In this document: positions 24,798 through 35,063 of the stretch, piece after piece
How the letters are laid out: the number at the start of each line of letters is the position of its first letter
Position numbering within the stretch: the stretch's first letter is position 1
NCBI RefSeq assembly: GCF_000213805.1
Contig: NC_015556.1
Location: forward strand, 248,001-312,000
Length of the DNA stretch: 64,000 bases
Source: Pseudomonas fulva 12-X
GTDB lineage: Bacteria; Pseudomonadota; Gammaproteobacteria; Pseudomonadales; Pseudomonadaceae
Direction of reading: 5' to 3'
The notes under the pieces: model-generated
Database searches by the model: none
What the model was told of the DNA's origin: nothing
The model's input: only the letters and a program-made list of their open reading frames with translations
Program-made: the position numbers and the translations under genes

Positions 24798-25346
24798 TTA
24801 CCGCGACGGCGGCGGCAGCCATTGCGAGCGGCCCAAGCGATCGCGCAGCCAGGTGAGCGGCCACATGAAGGCCGACAGAATCAGCAGATATTCGAAGAAT
24901 CGAAAGGGCACCACTATCCAGCTGCTCAACTCATCCACCCGCTGGCCGCTGGTATCGACGAAGTGGAAATCGTAATTCACCCCGGTACTGCCGCCGCCAT
25001 GGGAAACGATCTCCCGGGTCTGCAAATGCGCGCCTGCCGGTGCGAACAGCCACTCCAGCGGCCTGTTGTAGACCGGGTTGCCGCGGGCATCGAGGAACAT
25101 GCCGACATAGGCGGTGATGGCTATCAGCACCGCCGCCGCCACCGGCTTTGCCCAGGTGATGCGTGCCTTCCAGGCAATGGCAGCGAACACCAGCAAGACC
25201 GCCGCACTGGCCACCCCATCGATAAAGATCGCGCCCGTGAAGAACAGGTAGCAGGCCAAACCGATCAGGCAGAAACCACCGATCACGGCGGCGGCGATGG
25301 CAAAGATGGAGAGAACCGTCAGGAAACTGGAGCGTGGTTTTTTCAT
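24798..25346 (-). CDS. Small membrane protein of unknown function
   Basis: 182 aa, about four transmembrane helices (roughly residues 8-34, 36-54, 60-80, 146-162). A roughly 60-residue periplasmic or cytoplasmic loop between helices 3 and 4 carries GNPVYNRPLEWLFAPAGAHL and STGVNYDFHFVDTSGQRVDE. The start at 25346 (MKKPRSSFL) is preferred: a longer in-frame reading back to 25451 overlaps the CbrC-like gene and gives an unlikely N-terminus. No family recognised. The neighbour downstream is another unknown membrane protein. Confidence 0.62.
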   Translation of the reverse strand: MKKPRSSFLTVLSIFAIAAAVIGGFCLIGLACYLFFTGAIFIDGVASAAVLLVFAAIAWKARITWAKPVAAAVLIAITAYVGMFLDARGNPVYNRPLEWLFAPAGAHLQTREIVSHGGGSTGVNYDFHFVDTSGQRVDELSSWIVVPFRFFEYLLILSAFMWPLTWLRDRLGRSQWLPPPSR

Positions 25347-25377
25347 GGGGGGCAATTCTAGCCTAGGGCTGAGCGGT

Positions 25378-25915
25378 TCAGGTGCCATCGGTGTGCAGCC
25401 GATGCATGCCGCACTGTACGCAGCGGAACAGATATCCGGTCGGGTTGCCATCTGTGCTCAACGCCTGGACATAGGCAGGTGGGAGATCCTGCAGATCACC
25501 GGCCAGCTCCGGGCGCAACTGCTCTACCGCGGCAGTTCCAACATACGCGGTGAACTGGCACGGCTGCCCGCAATGCACCAGCCACTGAGGCTGCTGCCAA
25601 GCCAGGTAACCCGGCGTGCGGTCACACACCTCGGCAATCAGTTCTTCACTCAGGGCGTTCACCGAGGCCGAGGGATCCGGCTTCCAGCCTTCGATAGACA
25701 ACTCGTCGTTGAATTGCCCTTCATAATGCCTGGCCGCACTGCCATTGGCGATGCACCAAGGGCAGGTAATCGGGCTTTTGTATGGCGTAGAACGGACCGC
25801 TGTACTTCCAGTCGCGCCGCTCGCCGCAGCACGAGCAGGTGCCGGCTTCTCGCTTGAACAGGTCCAGCTGATAAACATTGGGATGCAGGCGAAAGGTTGG
25901 CAGCTCATGGGGCAT
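25378..25915 (-). pseudogene. cbrC: CbrC-family (UPF0167) gene with a one-base frameshift
   Basis: Two overlapping frames together give one CbrC-like protein of about 178 aa. The N-terminal frame starts at ATG 25915 with GGAG upstream and reads MPHELPTFRLHPN, with a Cys pair CSCCGE and YSGPFYAIQ. After about residue 46 the homology moves to another frame: SPITCPWCIANGSAA, FNDELSI, TPGYLAWQQPQWLVHC, and a C-terminal FRCVQCGMHRL. The switch is at a four-base A run on the coding strand (TTTT on plus, 25776-25779); three A restore the frame. Left as is, translation ends at 64 aa. It may be real decay or a sequencing error. E. coli CbrC is linked to colicin E2 tolerance. Confidence 0.78.
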
Positions 25916-26037
25916 CTTGAGTTCTCCGGGGCTCTTGAGGCGGGCTACGACGGTTTTGCGAGCGCAGCGTTGTCAGCCAGGGACAGCACAGCCTCTTTAT
26001 CGAGGCGCTCGCCATGCGGCAGCTATAAACCGCCCCA

Positions 26038-28110
26038 TCAGCAGTTGATATCCACCTTCGGCGAGAGAATCTCGATCTCGCCGGCGGTGATGCGGATGGT
26101 GCTCTGCCCGCAGCTCAGGCGGATTTCCTGGTCTGCGGTCAGCTCGATGGTCTGGGCGCCCAGGCGGATGCTCTTGCCGTCCAGGGTGACGCTGGAGCCT
26201 TCTTCCTTGCCTCCGACACTGATGGCGTACTGTTCGCCCACCGAGGTGGTTTTCTTCTTGGCCACCTGGGTGCTCTGGTTAAGGCCCACCAGGGTGTTCA
26301 TCATCATGCCGACGTTGAGGCTGTAGCCCAGGCCGACGTTTTCCATGCGCCCCATGCCGACGTTCTGCAGCGAGGCCATGAGGATGGTCTCGGACTTGTT
26401 CATGCCAATCTTGACCGTCTCGTTCTTGTCCACCGTCTTGCTGCGGTTGCCGTGCACGGTGATGGTTTCGTGGCGATCCACGGTCTCCGTGCGATCACGC
26501 TTGACCTTCACGGTCTCGTCGTTGTCGATGGTCTTGCTGCGGTCGTGGCCGACCCAGTGGGTCTCGTCGTTCTCGACCTCGATGTCCTGGTTCTTTTCGG
26601 CATGGATGAACAGCTGCTCTTCGCCCTTCTTGTCTTCCATGCGGATTTCGTTGAAGTTTGCTGGCGTACCGCCCTTGCTGGAACGGCTTTTCACCCCGCT
26701 CTGGGTGGCGTTGGCGGGCAGGTCGTAGGGCACCGTCTGCTCGGCGTTGTAAACGCGGCCGGTGACGATCGGTCGGTCGGGGTCGCCTTCCAGAAAGCTG
26801 ACGATCACTTCCTGGCCGATGCGCGGAATCTGGATCGCGCCCCAGTTCTTGCCGGCCCAGTTCTGCGACACGCGAATCCAGCAGGAGCTGTTCTCGTTGG
26901 ACTGGTCGTGGCGGTCCCAATAGAAGTGCACCTTCACGCGGCCGTATTGATCGGTCCAGATTTCTTCGTCCCTGGGGCCGACCACCATGGCCGTTTGCGG
27001 GCCCTGCACGATGGGCTGTGCGGTCAGCGGCAGCGGGCGGAATACCTGGCCGGCGTCGATGCAGGTCAGTGCGCTGGCGAACTGGAACGCCACGCTGTCG
27101 CCGCCGCTCTCGTAACGCTCCTGGGTGATCAGGTAGTCGGCGGCCACGATCAGGTACTCGCGGTTCTGATCCTCGCGCGGGTAACCGGTCATGCTGAACA
27201 GGTTGCCGGCGCCGAGGCCCCGGGCGTTGGTTTTCAGTTGCACCCGCTCGTGTTGTGTCTGAATCGCCTCGATGCGATTGCGCGCGTACTGCTCGCCGTC
27301 CTTGCTCTGCACGTATTCGCCCGGGTAGTCGTAGAGCGGGTAGTCGGCATTGCTGTGCGGGCGGGCGATGCTGGAACGCACCTCGAGGCGCGCACTGGGG
27401 CGCTGGAAGTCGTAGTCGTTGAGTTCCAGTGAGCCCGGCTGCACCTCGCGCGCCATGCGCCAGTCGTGTATGTGGTCGCGCTCGCGCATCTGATCGTCGA
27501 GCGGATAGAAGGGCACGCTGGCATAACCGGGCGCCGCGTGGTGCGCGCCGTAGGCATCGCAGAGCACCAGCACGTGACGGGATTTCTCGTGGCGGAAGTA
27601 GTAGTAGATGCCTTCCTGCTCCATCAGCCGGCTGACGAAGTCCAGGCTGGTCTCGCGGTACTGCACGCAGTACTCCCACTCGCGGTAGGAGCGGGTCAGG
27701 GCGTCTTCGAAGTCGGAGAAGCCCAGGTCGCGGAACACCTGCTTGATGATCTCCGGCACCGTCTTGCTCTGGAAGATGCGGCAGTCGGAGGTGCGCGACA
27801 GCAGCCATAGCCAGGGCTTGAGCGTCACCTGATAGCTGGCGAACTGGCCGCGGTGAGCGGTCTGGCTGCAGCGGGCGACGATGCCGTGGAAGTAGCGGTC
27901 GCTGCCGTCTGCCAACTGCACGGCCAGGCCCATGGGCTTGCCGAGCAACGCATCCAGCGACAGGCCGTCGTCTTCCGAAATCAGCGCCAGCTCATGACTG
28001 AATGGCCGACCCAGTTCGTCGTGGCCCTCGAGCCGCTCCAGTACCAGGGTGTCACCGCCCAGCGGGCTGGTGATCACCGCCATGCGGGCTGCCTGGGTGA
28101 TTGCCATCAT
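26038..28110 (-). CDS. vgrG: T6SS tip protein VgrG (TssI)
   Basis: 690 aa trimeric spike protein that sharpens the tip of the Hcp tube and is fired into target cells. The gp27-like base (about 10-380) includes YREWEYCVQYRETSLDFVSR and EQEGIYYYFRHE. The gp5-like OB region has IWTDQYGRVKVHFYWDRHDQ and SCWIRVSQNWAGKNWG. The C-terminal beta-helix is built of short repeats such as DETVKVKRDRTETVDRHE. It ends at the needle with no added effector domain. It is the last gene of the minus-strand T6SS arm, 13 bp after clpV, matching the position of vgrG1 in P. aeruginosa. An ATG at 28107 has slightly better ribosome spacing. Confidence 0.96.
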   Translation of the reverse strand: MMAITQAARMAVITSPLGGDTLVLERLEGHDELGRPFSHELALISEDDGLSLDALLGKPMGLAVQLADGSDRYFHGIVARCSQTAHRGQFASYQVTLKPWLWLLSRTSDCRIFQSKTVPEIIKQVFRDLGFSDFEDALTRSYREWEYCVQYRETSLDFVSRLMEQEGIYYYFRHEKSRHVLVLCDAYGAHHAAPGYASVPFYPLDDQMRERDHIHDWRMAREVQPGSLELNDYDFQRPSARLEVRSSIARPHSNADYPLYDYPGEYVQSKDGEQYARNRIEAIQTQHERVQLKTNARGLGAGNLFSMTGYPREDQNREYLIVAADYLITQERYESGGDSVAFQFASALTCIDAGQVFRPLPLTAQPIVQGPQTAMVVGPRDEEIWTDQYGRVKVHFYWDRHDQSNENSSCWIRVSQNWAGKNWGAIQIPRIGQEVIVSFLEGDPDRPIVTGRVYNAEQTVPYDLPANATQSGVKSRSSKGGTPANFNEIRMEDKKGEEQLFIHAEKNQDIEVENDETHWVGHDRSKTIDNDETVKVKRDRTETVDRHETITVHGNRSKTVDKNETVKIGMNKSETILMASLQNVGMGRMENVGLGYSLNVGMMMNTLVGLNQSTQVAKKKTTSVGEQYAISVGGKEEGSSVTLDGKSIRLGAQTIELTADQEIRLSCGQSTIRITAGEIEILSPKVDINC

Positions 28111-28123
28111 CTTCCCCTACCGA

Positions 28124-30826
28124 TTACTGCGTTGCCGCAAACTCATAGTGCAGATCCTGGTTCTGCACGCTGACCTGCACGCCGGCGAGCGGTTTGCCTT
28201 CGAGCAGGCGGCCGAGGAACTCGCGGCTCATGTCCGGCAGCATGCTGTTGGTGAGGATCGCGTCGATCTGCCGGCCACCGCTCTCGTTCTCGGTGCAGCG
28301 CGACACCACCAGGTCGACCACCGCATCGTCGTAACTGAACGGCACCTTGTGGGTGCTTTCGATGCGCTTCTTGATGCGCTCCAGCTGCAGGCGGGTGATG
28401 GCCTTGAGCATGTCGTCCGACAGCGGGTAGTAGGGGATGGTCACCAGGCGGCCGAGCAGGGCCGGCGGGAAGATCTTCAGCAGCGGCTCGCGCAGCGCCT
28501 TGGCGATGCCTTCAGGCTCGGGCATCAGCTCCGGGTCGCTGCACAGCCCGGCGATCATCTCGGTGCCGGCGTTGGTGGTGAGCAGGATCAGGGTATTCTT
28601 GAAGTCGATCTGGCGGCCTTCGCCGTCTTCCATCACGCCCTTGTCGAACACTTGGAAGAAAATCTCGTGGACATCCGGGTGCGCCTTCTCGACCTCGTCG
28701 AGCAACACTACGCTGTAGGGGCGCCGGCGCACCGCTTCGGTCAGTACGCCGCCCTCGCCGTAGCCGATGTAGCCCGGTGGCGCGCCCTTGAGGGTGGACA
28801 CCGTGTGGGCTTCCTGGAACTCGCTCATGTTGATGGTGATGACGTTCTGCTCACCGCCATACAGGGCTTCGGCCAGCGCCAGGGCGGTTTCGGTCTTGCC
28901 CACGCCGGAGGTGCCGGCGAGCATGAATACGCCGATCGGCTTGTTGGGGTTGTCGAGCCCGGCGCGGGAGGTCTGGATGCGCTTGGCGATCATTTCCAGG
29001 GCGTGGTCCTGGCCGATGATGCGTTTCTTCAGGTGCGCGTCCAGCTTGAGAACGGTCTCGATCTCGTTGCGCGCCATGCGCCCGACCGGAATGCCGGTCC
29101 AGTCGGCGACCACCGAGGCCACCGCCTGGTAATCGACGGTCGGCAGGATCAGCGGGTCTTCGCCCTGCAGGGCGCTCAGGCGGCTCTGCAGCTCGGCGAG
29201 CTTGCTGCGCTGGGCCGCGTGTTCCTCGTCGCTCAGGCGGGCGTCGCCGGCCTCGCGGCTGGTGTCGTCCACCGGCTCGGCGGCGGCGCGCAGGCTGGCG
29301 CGGGTGGCCAGCAGCTCGTCGACCAACGCCTTCTCTTCGCTCCAGCGTGTTTCCAGGCCGGCAAGGCGGCTGCGCTCTTCGGCCAGCGCTGATTCGCTGT
29401 CGCGGCGGCGGCTGCCGATGTTCACGCCGATGGCTTCTTCGCGGCCGATGATGGCCAGCTCGGTTTCCAGGGCTTCGATGCGTCGACGACTGTCGTCCAC
29501 CTCGGCGGGCACCGCGTGCAGGCTGATGGCAACGCGGGCGCAGGCGGTATCGAGCAGGCTGACCGACTTGTCCGGCAACTGGCGCGCCGGGATGTAGCGG
29601 TGCGACAGCTTGACCGAAGCTTCCAGGGCTTCGTCGAGAATCTGCACCTGATGGTGCTTTTCCATGGTCGAGGCGACGCCGCGCATCATCAGGATGGCGC
29701 GATGCTCGGAAGGCTCGTCGACCTGTACCACCTGGAAGCGACGGGTCAGGGCCGGGTCCTTCTCGATGTGTTTCTTGTACTCGGCCCAGGTGGTGGCCGC
29801 CACGGTGCGCAGGGTGCCGCGGGCCAGGGCTGGCTTGAGCAGGTTGGCGGCGTCGCCGGCGCCGGCCGCGCCACCAGCGCCGACCAGGGTGTGGGCTTCG
29901 TCGATGAACAGGATGATCGGCTTGGGCGAGCTCTGCACGTCCTCGATGACCTGGCGCAGGCGCTGCTCGAATTCACCCTTCATGCTGGCGCCGGCCTGCA
30001 GCAGGCCGACGTCCAGGCTGCGCAGCTCGACGTCCTTGAGGCTCGGCGGTACGTCGCCGGCGACGATGCGCAGGGCGAAGCCTTCGACCACCGCCGTCTT
30101 GCCCACGCCGGCTTCGCCGGTGAGGATCGGGTTGTTCTGGCGGCGGCGCATGAGGATATCGACCAGTTGGCGAATCTCGTCGTCACGGCCGACGATGGGG
30201 TCGAGCTTGCCGCTGCGCGCCTGTTCGGTGAGGTCGACGGTGAAGCGCTTGAGCGCTTCCTGCTTGCCCATGGCGCTCGGCGCGATGGCGCCGCTGGCCT
30301 CGCCCGGCGCAGCGCCGGCCTGGAAGCCGTCGGTGGCGGTCAGGGCGTTTTCCGGCGAGGCGCCGACCACTTCATCGAAGCGCTCGGTGAGGGTCTCGAC
30401 CCTGAGCTTGTCGAACTCCCGGGAGATGGCCAGCAGCGCGTTGCGCAGGCTTGGCGTCTTGAGGATGCCGACGATCAGGTAGCCGGTGCGCACCTGGCTT
30501 TCGCCGAACATCAGGCTGCCGTAGACCCAGCCGCGCTCGACCGCTTCCTCGACATGGGAGGACAGGTCGGTGATCGAGGTGGAGCCGCGCGGCAGGCGGT
30601 CCAGGGCCTCGGTGATGTCCTTGGCCAGGCGTGCCGGCTCGATGCTGAACTGGCGGATGATCTGGTGCAGGTCGGAATCCTGCAGCTGCAGGATCTGGTG
30701 CAGCCAGTGGCTCAGTTCGACATAGGGGTTGCCACGCAGCTTGCAGAACACGGTGGCGGCTTCGATGGCCTTGTAAGCGACGCTGTTGAGCTTGCCGAAC
30801 AACGCGGCGCGACTGATTTCACTCAT
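28124..30826 (-). CDS. clpV: T6SS sheath-recycling ATPase ClpV (TssH)
   Basis: 900 aa Clp/Hsp100 AAA+ ATPase that disassembles contracted TssB/TssC sheaths. An N-terminal Clp domain precedes two AAA+ cassettes. Cassette 1 has Walker A TGEAGVGKTAVVEG (about residues 235-248) and Walker B ILFIDEAHTLVGAGG. The coiled-coil middle region has EALETELAIIGREE. Cassette 2 has Walker A AGTSGVGKTETALALAE (about 634-650) and Walker B VVLLDEVEKAHPD. The N-terminal FGKLNSVAYKAIEAAT is of the ClpV rather than ClpB type. ATG 30826 follows CAGGAAA. It lies between tssG and vgrG, as in the H1 locus. Confidence 0.97.
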   Translation of the reverse strand: MSEISRAALFGKLNSVAYKAIEAATVFCKLRGNPYVELSHWLHQILQLQDSDLHQIIRQFSIEPARLAKDITEALDRLPRGSTSITDLSSHVEEAVERGWVYGSLMFGESQVRTGYLIVGILKTPSLRNALLAISREFDKLRVETLTERFDEVVGASPENALTATDGFQAGAAPGEASGAIAPSAMGKQEALKRFTVDLTEQARSGKLDPIVGRDDEIRQLVDILMRRRQNNPILTGEAGVGKTAVVEGFALRIVAGDVPPSLKDVELRSLDVGLLQAGASMKGEFEQRLRQVIEDVQSSPKPIILFIDEAHTLVGAGGAAGAGDAANLLKPALARGTLRTVAATTWAEYKKHIEKDPALTRRFQVVQVDEPSEHRAILMMRGVASTMEKHHQVQILDEALEASVKLSHRYIPARQLPDKSVSLLDTACARVAISLHAVPAEVDDSRRRIEALETELAIIGREEAIGVNIGSRRRDSESALAEERSRLAGLETRWSEEKALVDELLATRASLRAAAEPVDDTSREAGDARLSDEEHAAQRSKLAELQSRLSALQGEDPLILPTVDYQAVASVVADWTGIPVGRMARNEIETVLKLDAHLKKRIIGQDHALEMIAKRIQTSRAGLDNPNKPIGVFMLAGTSGVGKTETALALAEALYGGEQNVITINMSEFQEAHTVSTLKGAPPGYIGYGEGGVLTEAVRRRPYSVVLLDEVEKAHPDVHEIFFQVFDKGVMEDGEGRQIDFKNTLILLTTNAGTEMIAGLCSDPELMPEPEGIAKALREPLLKIFPPALLGRLVTIPYYPLSDDMLKAITRLQLERIKKRIESTHKVPFSYDDAVVDLVVSRCTENESGGRQIDAILTNSMLPDMSREFLGRLLEGKPLAGVQVSVQNQDLHYEFAATQ

Positions 30827-30837
30827 TTTCCTGTCCT

Positions 30838-31851
30838 CTAATTCGGGGTAGTGAGCGGCTGGGTGGCGATGTGACGCCTATCCAGCAGCAGATCCTTTGC
30901 ATCCTCGCGCGGCTTGCCGAGCCAGGTATCGAAGCCGAGTCGGCAGCCGCCATCCAGTGATGCGGGCGGTACCTCCTCCTGTTTGAGCACCAGGTTGGTG
31001 TCCCAGTCCAGTTCCATGCCGACGTACTCGGCCACCCACGCCGCCAGTTCGGCGAGCAGCGGCTGGTCGGGCAGGAAGCGGCGGTATTGCGCCAGGCTGA
31101 GCGGGCCGATGCGCAGGCGGAATTTGTGTTGCCGATCCCATACGTGGGTGCCCAGGCACAGGTCCATGCCCAGGGTGCAGGTGCTGGCGCCCAGGCGGCT
31201 GTATTCCGGCAGCGGCAGCCACTGGCCGACGTATTCCTCGAGCGCCACCGGCACGCCGAAGTATTCGGCGAGGATCGCCTGCAGGCCATCGGGGTAGCGG
31301 GTCTGGGCGGCCAGATGACCGGTGAAGTAATAGCGCGCCGCGTCCGGGATCGGGCCCTGGCCGAGCAGGCTATCCATACCGCGGCCAGACAGCGCGCCGA
31401 GGCGCGGCGACCAGTAGTCGTCGGTGGCGCGATCCTGGGCCACCGTTGGCCGGGCTTCTGCCCAGGCGCGGTAGAACAGGGTCAGCAGGCGATGGTTGAA
31501 AACATCGAGAAAGCGCTTGAAGGTGGCGTCGCCGTGGTGACGCTGGCGCTCGCGGGCATGCTCGGTCAGGTGAATCGGCAGCGGCCCGTTGGGGCCGGTG
31601 AGGCCGAAGAAGAACTGCTCGATACGCGGCGTGCCGGTGCTGTCGTGGATGACGCTGGCCAGGGTAGAAGGCGCGAAGCCGCAGTCCGGCTTCTGGCCCA
31701 GGCGTAGCGGGTCGTCGACCAGGCGCACGGAATGGCCGAGGCGCGGGTGCTCCGGGTACTCGCACTCGATGCGCCGCATGGCCTGGAAGAAATCGTAGTT
31801 CCAGGGCGCTTCGGCCATCGCCGCCAGGCTGTTCAAAGCGTCGGCCGACAT
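30838..31851 (-). CDS. tssG: T6SS baseplate protein TssG
   Basis: 337 aa. With TssF, TssK and TssE it forms the wedge of the phage-like baseplate. The start is ATG 31851 ([20 protein letters not shown]), with GGAGGG upstream; it overlaps the end of tssF by 19 bases. Family features include YDFFQAMRRIE near the N-terminus, FGLTGPNGPLPIHLTEHA, FLDVFNHRLLTLFYRAW and CTLGMDLCLGTHVWDRQ. A longer in-frame reading back into tssF has no family likeness. Upstream partner tssF and downstream clpV are in the standard order. Confidence 0.94.
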   Translation of the reverse strand: MSADALNSLAAMAEAPWNYDFFQAMRRIECEYPEHPRLGHSVRLVDDPLRLGQKPDCGFAPSTLASVIHDSTGTPRIEQFFFGLTGPNGPLPIHLTEHARERQRHHGDATFKRFLDVFNHRLLTLFYRAWAEARPTVAQDRATDDYWSPRLGALSGRGMDSLLGQGPIPDAARYYFTGHLAAQTRYPDGLQAILAEYFGVPVALEEYVGQWLPLPEYSRLGASTCTLGMDLCLGTHVWDRQHKFRLRIGPLSLAQYRRFLPDQPLLAELAAWVAEYVGMELDWDTNLVLKQEEVPPASLDGGCRLGFDTWLGKPREDAKDLLLDRRHIATQPLTTPN

Positions 31852-33692
31852 CCGGGCTTGGCCCTCCAGCGCATCACTTCGCCACGTTCGGTGGTACGCA
31901 GCACCGTCTCGGTGAAGCTGTTGATCGACACGTAACGGGTCAGGAAGCGCTCCAGCACCGAACCGAGCAGGAACATGCCGGTGCCGCGGAAGGCGTTCTC
32001 GTCGAACTCCAGGCCGATCTCCAGGCCACGCCCGAATACGATCGGCCCCGGCATTGGCAGGCGCCGCGTGCATGGCTGGGCGGTGACCTTGCGCAGGCCG
32101 TCGATCTGCAGCTGCAGGGCGTTGTCGCCGACATCACCGTACAGGCGCAGCAGTTCGCGCAGCGCGGCGGCGCCCTGACCTTGCTCGCTGAGCGACAGAT
32201 AGTTGAGCGACAGCTGGCTGATCAGGCGCCAGGCGCTGGCATCGTGGGCGCGGCTGGCCCGTGGGCGGCTGGGGCCGGCCAGGCAGCGCACGGCGACCAC
32301 CGGGGCGCTGTCTTCGAGGGTGAAGTCGCTGCGCGTGCCGCCGATCGGCATCGACAGCGGCAGGTCGCGGTTGGTGCACAGCGTGCCGATGCCCAATTGG
32401 CGCAGGTCATGGCGGTAGGGCGCCTGATTGGCGTCGACCAGGGAGATGAAGGTCTCGCTACCCACGTAGGTCGAGCGCGGGCCGTTGCGCCGTTGCTTGC
32501 TCGACAGCACGCGAGGCTCGCGGCGCAGGCTGTACCAGGCCTGTTCGCGACCATAACGCGACGGGTCGCGCACCGCGTAGAACGGCTGGAACGGCTGTTC
32601 GGGGCCGCTGCCATGGCCGCTGACCTCGGTGACCGAATGGATCTCGAAATCCTGCGGTCGGGTGCGGTCGGCGATGATCTGGTGCTCGTGCACGCGGTCG
32701 CTCAGGTGAATGCGGTCGGCACGGCGGGCGAACAGGTTGATCGCCGGGGTGCAGAACAGCCGGAACTGCTCGGCACCGATGCTGTTTTCCAGGCTGTTGT
32801 CGAGGCGGTTGAACAGCACTACCAGCTCCAGCTCCTGGCTGGCATTGCGCTGCACGGCGCGCTTGAGGCCGGTCAGCTCGACGAACAGGAAGCGGTTGGG
32901 CAGGGCGAAGTATTCCTGCAGCAGGCGATAGCCCTGGAAGGCGCGGGGTACCACCGGCAGTGCGGCGTCCTGATCATCGAAGCCGCGCGGGCACAGGCTG
33001 TCCGGCGGCAGGCGCTCGACCCAGGAACCGTCCACGGCACGGACGAATAGGGCGCAGACGTTACCCATCAGTTGTTCGTAGAGCCGGAACGGCTGCTCGT
33101 CGGCGCCGTGCAGATAGAACGTCAGCTCGTCGAGATCCAGCGCATTGAACGGTAGCCCGGCACCGGTACGCAGGCGCACGCGCACGGCGGCCTTGGCGCC
33201 CGGCTCGCTTGCCGCCAGGCGGCCGAGCTGGGTGCTCGGATTACCGAAATAGCTGGCCTGGGTGACCTCCAGCGGCCACAGGGTGACTGGCTGGCAGGTG
33301 CGATATTCGCAGGCGGTCTGCGCCTCGCTGCCCAGGGCGCCGCGCAGCGAGGCGCCGCGCTCGAGGGTGAAGCCGCTGCTCAATGAACCTTCGTTGGGAT
33401 CGGCACACAACTGCACCACGGTCATCGACGGGGTCGGCGCCAGGTAGTGCGGGTAGGCGATTTCCAGCAGGTTGTGGGTGAAGGTCGGGTATTCGGCGTC
33501 GAGCTTGAGCTGCACTCGCGCGGTCAGGTAGGCGAAACCTTCGAGCAGGCGTTCCACGTAGGGGTCGGCGCATTCGACGCCGGACAGGCTCAGGCGGCTG
33601 GCGATCTTCGGGAATTCGCGGGCGAACTCCTCCGCGCTTTCGCGGATGTGCTGCAGCTCCTGATTGTAGTAACCGAGCAGGCGCGGGTTCAT
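31833..33692 (-). CDS. tssF: T6SS baseplate protein TssF
   Basis: 619 aa baseplate wedge protein. The N-terminus [20 protein letters not shown] is diagnostic of TssF (VasA/ImpG), followed by [15 protein letters not shown] and [20 protein letters not shown]. Further family positions are [12 protein letters not shown] and [13 protein letters not shown] 33692 overlaps the tssE stop as ATGA (4 bases), so the two are translationally coupled. It links TssG and TssE to the TssK adaptor in the cytoplasmic baseplate. Confidence 0.95.
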   Translation of the reverse strand: MNPRLLGYYNQELQHIRESAEEFAREFPKIASRLSLSGVECADPYVERLLEGFAYLTARVQLKLDAEYPTFTHNLLEIAYPHYLAPTPSMTVVQLCADPNEGSLSSGFTLERGASLRGALGSEAQTACEYRTCQPVTLWPLEVTQASYFGNPSTQLGRLAASEPGAKAAVRVRLRTGAGLPFNALDLDELTFYLHGADEQPFRLYEQLMGNVCALFVRAVDGSWVERLPPDSLCPRGFDDQDAALPVVPRAFQGYRLLQEYFALPNRFLFVELTGLKRAVQRNASQELELVVLFNRLDNSLENSIGAEQFRLFCTPAINLFARRADRIHLSDRVHEHQIIADRTRPQDFEIHSVTEVSGHGSGPEQPFQPFYAVRDPSRYGREQAWYSLRREPRVLSSKQRRNGPRSTYVGSETFISLVDANQAPYRHDLRQLGIGTLCTNRDLPLSMPIGGTRSDFTLEDSAPVVAVRCLAGPSRPRASRAHDASAWRLISQLSLNYLSLSEQGQGAAALRELLRLYGDVGDNALQLQIDGLRKVTAQPCTRRLPMPGPIVFGRGLEIGLEFDENAFRGTGMFLLGSVLERFLTRYVSINSFTETVLRTTERGEVMRWRAKPGCRPTL

Positions 33693-34204
33693 CGGCGTCT
33701 CCGTGAGGCGTCGGCGGGCAGCACCTGCACGTGCCCGGTTTCCAGATCCAGTTCGGTGGTCAGCAGCAGGCGCAGCGGCATCGGGTGGGCCCAGAGATCA
33801 CCCTCGATCTCGAAGCTGAGGGAGTTGTGGTTCATTTCCTCGGCCTCCTGGCGGGCGCGCACGCGCAGCGACGAGCGCACGATGCGCGGCTCGAAGTCGG
33901 CGATTGCCTTGGTCAGCAGGCGCTCGACCGCGGGTATGTCGATGCTCGAGGCGCTATGCCCGGCCAGCGGCGGCAGGCCGAAGTTGACCACCGAACTGCC
34001 GGCCCGGGTCAGGGCCTCGTCGTCGCTGGTCAGCGGGGCGATGGTATTGAACAGCCAGGCCAGGTCGCGCAGCACCGACGCGCGCAGCTGGTTAAGGGTC
34101 AGCACGCGCTTGTCGACGCTCTCCGCCGGGTTGCTCGGGTCGTCGTCGAGCAGGCGGTCGAGCAGGGCGGGCTGCAGGCGCTCCTGACGTTTCAGGTCGG
34201 CCAT
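33689..34204 (-). CDS. tssE: T6SS baseplate protein TssE (gp25-like)
   Basis: 171 aa. A homologue of phage T4 gp25 that connects the baseplate to the contractile sheath. [20 protein letters not shown] opens the protein; [20 protein letters not shown] and [12 protein letters not shown] are the gp25/lysozyme-like core; [17 protein letters not shown] closes it. I chose ATG 34204 because the longer in-frame reading back to 34315 is a shadow of tagJ. It overlaps tagJ by 13 bases. Confidence 0.94.
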   Translation of the reverse strand: MADLKRQERLQPALLDRLLDDDPSNPAESVDKRVLTLNQLRASVLRDLAWLFNTIAPLTSDDEALTRAGSSVVNFGLPPLAGHSASSIDIPAVERLLTKAIADFEPRIVRSSLRVRARQEAEEMNHNSLSFEIEGDLWAHPMPLRLLLTTELDLETGHVQVLPADASRRRR

Positions 34205-34992
34205 GCCGCAGCATTCCCGTGCTCGAAGCTCAGCGTGCGCAGATCGAACAGCGCCTGGTCGCCGCCATCGAAGGCCAGCAGACGCTGGCCGAGCGGTACG
34301 CCGTCGTCCTGCCATTCGGTCTTGCGGGCCAGGCGCAGTGCACCGTCGCTGCTGGCGTGTGTTCCAGGGTAGCGACTGGGGATCAGCGCCACGGTGCTGC
34401 CGCCGTTGGTCAGGGTCAACTGGGCCGGCAGCCAGACCAAGTCACGCAAATCACTGGGTGCTTCGACGGCGAGGCTGGCGATGTTTTCCATGGGCAGCCA
34501 GACGTAGCGACCGTTGACGATCAGTTCCAGCACCGGGCCAAGGCGCGGGTCGGCGTCGGCCAACCAGGTGAAGGGGGTGTCGTCGAGCGTGCCCGGCACC
34601 GCGGCAGCCGCTTCGAAGGCCTGGTCACGCAGGCTCTGGGCGGCGGCAGCATTGCCCTGGGCGTCCTGTTCGAGGGCGAGAATCAGCGGCGCGACCCATT
34701 CGGCGGGCTGGCCGAGCACCACGGGCGTGGTCTTGCCGGCGAACACCTGCTCGCGCAGAGCCTCGCAGTTCAGCGCCGTGCTGTAGGTCTGCACCATCGG
34801 CAGGCAGGCGGCGTCCAGCTCGCCGGCGACCTTCAGCTGATTCTGCGCACGGCTCCATTGGCCCATCACCGCCAGCAGCTGGAACAGGAACACGCGCAGT
34901 TCGGCTTTGGCCGGTTGCGCCCGAACCTGGTCCTGCAGCGCCTTCAGCGCGTCGTCGAGCTGTGCGTTACGCAGGTATTGTTCGGCAGTCAT
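34192..34992 (-). CDS. tagJ: T6SS accessory protein TagJ (ImpE family)
   Basis: 266 aa, ImpE/TagJ family. The N-terminal half looks like a TPR-type helical repeat: [38 protein letters not shown]. The C-terminal half carries [18 protein letters not shown] and [10 protein letters not shown]. In P. aeruginosa H1-T6SS, TagJ binds the TssB N-terminus next to ClpV and is accessory rather than essential. The start ATG 34992 ([10 protein letters not shown]) discards an upstream in-frame extension. Its place between hcp and tssE matches the H1-type cluster exactly and is one of its hallmarks. Confidence 0.93.
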   Translation of the reverse strand: MTAEQYLRNAQLDDALKALQDQVRAQPAKAELRVFLFQLLAVMGQWSRAQNQLKVAGELDAACLPMVQTYSTALNCEALREQVFAGKTTPVVLGQPAEWVAPLILALEQDAQGNAAAAQSLRDQAFEAAAAVPGTLDDTPFTWLADADPRLGPVLELIVNGRYVWLPMENIASLAVEAPSDLRDLVWLPAQLTLTNGGSTVALIPSRYPGTHASSDGALRLARKTEWQDDGVPLGQRLLAFDGGDQALFDLRTLSFEHGNAAAWPT

Positions 34993-35063
34993 CGTCGGTC
35001 CCTGTACTGGCGCGGTCACCGCGTTCGTGCGGTGATCCTTCGGCGCGCCGTGGCTGTGTTGGC

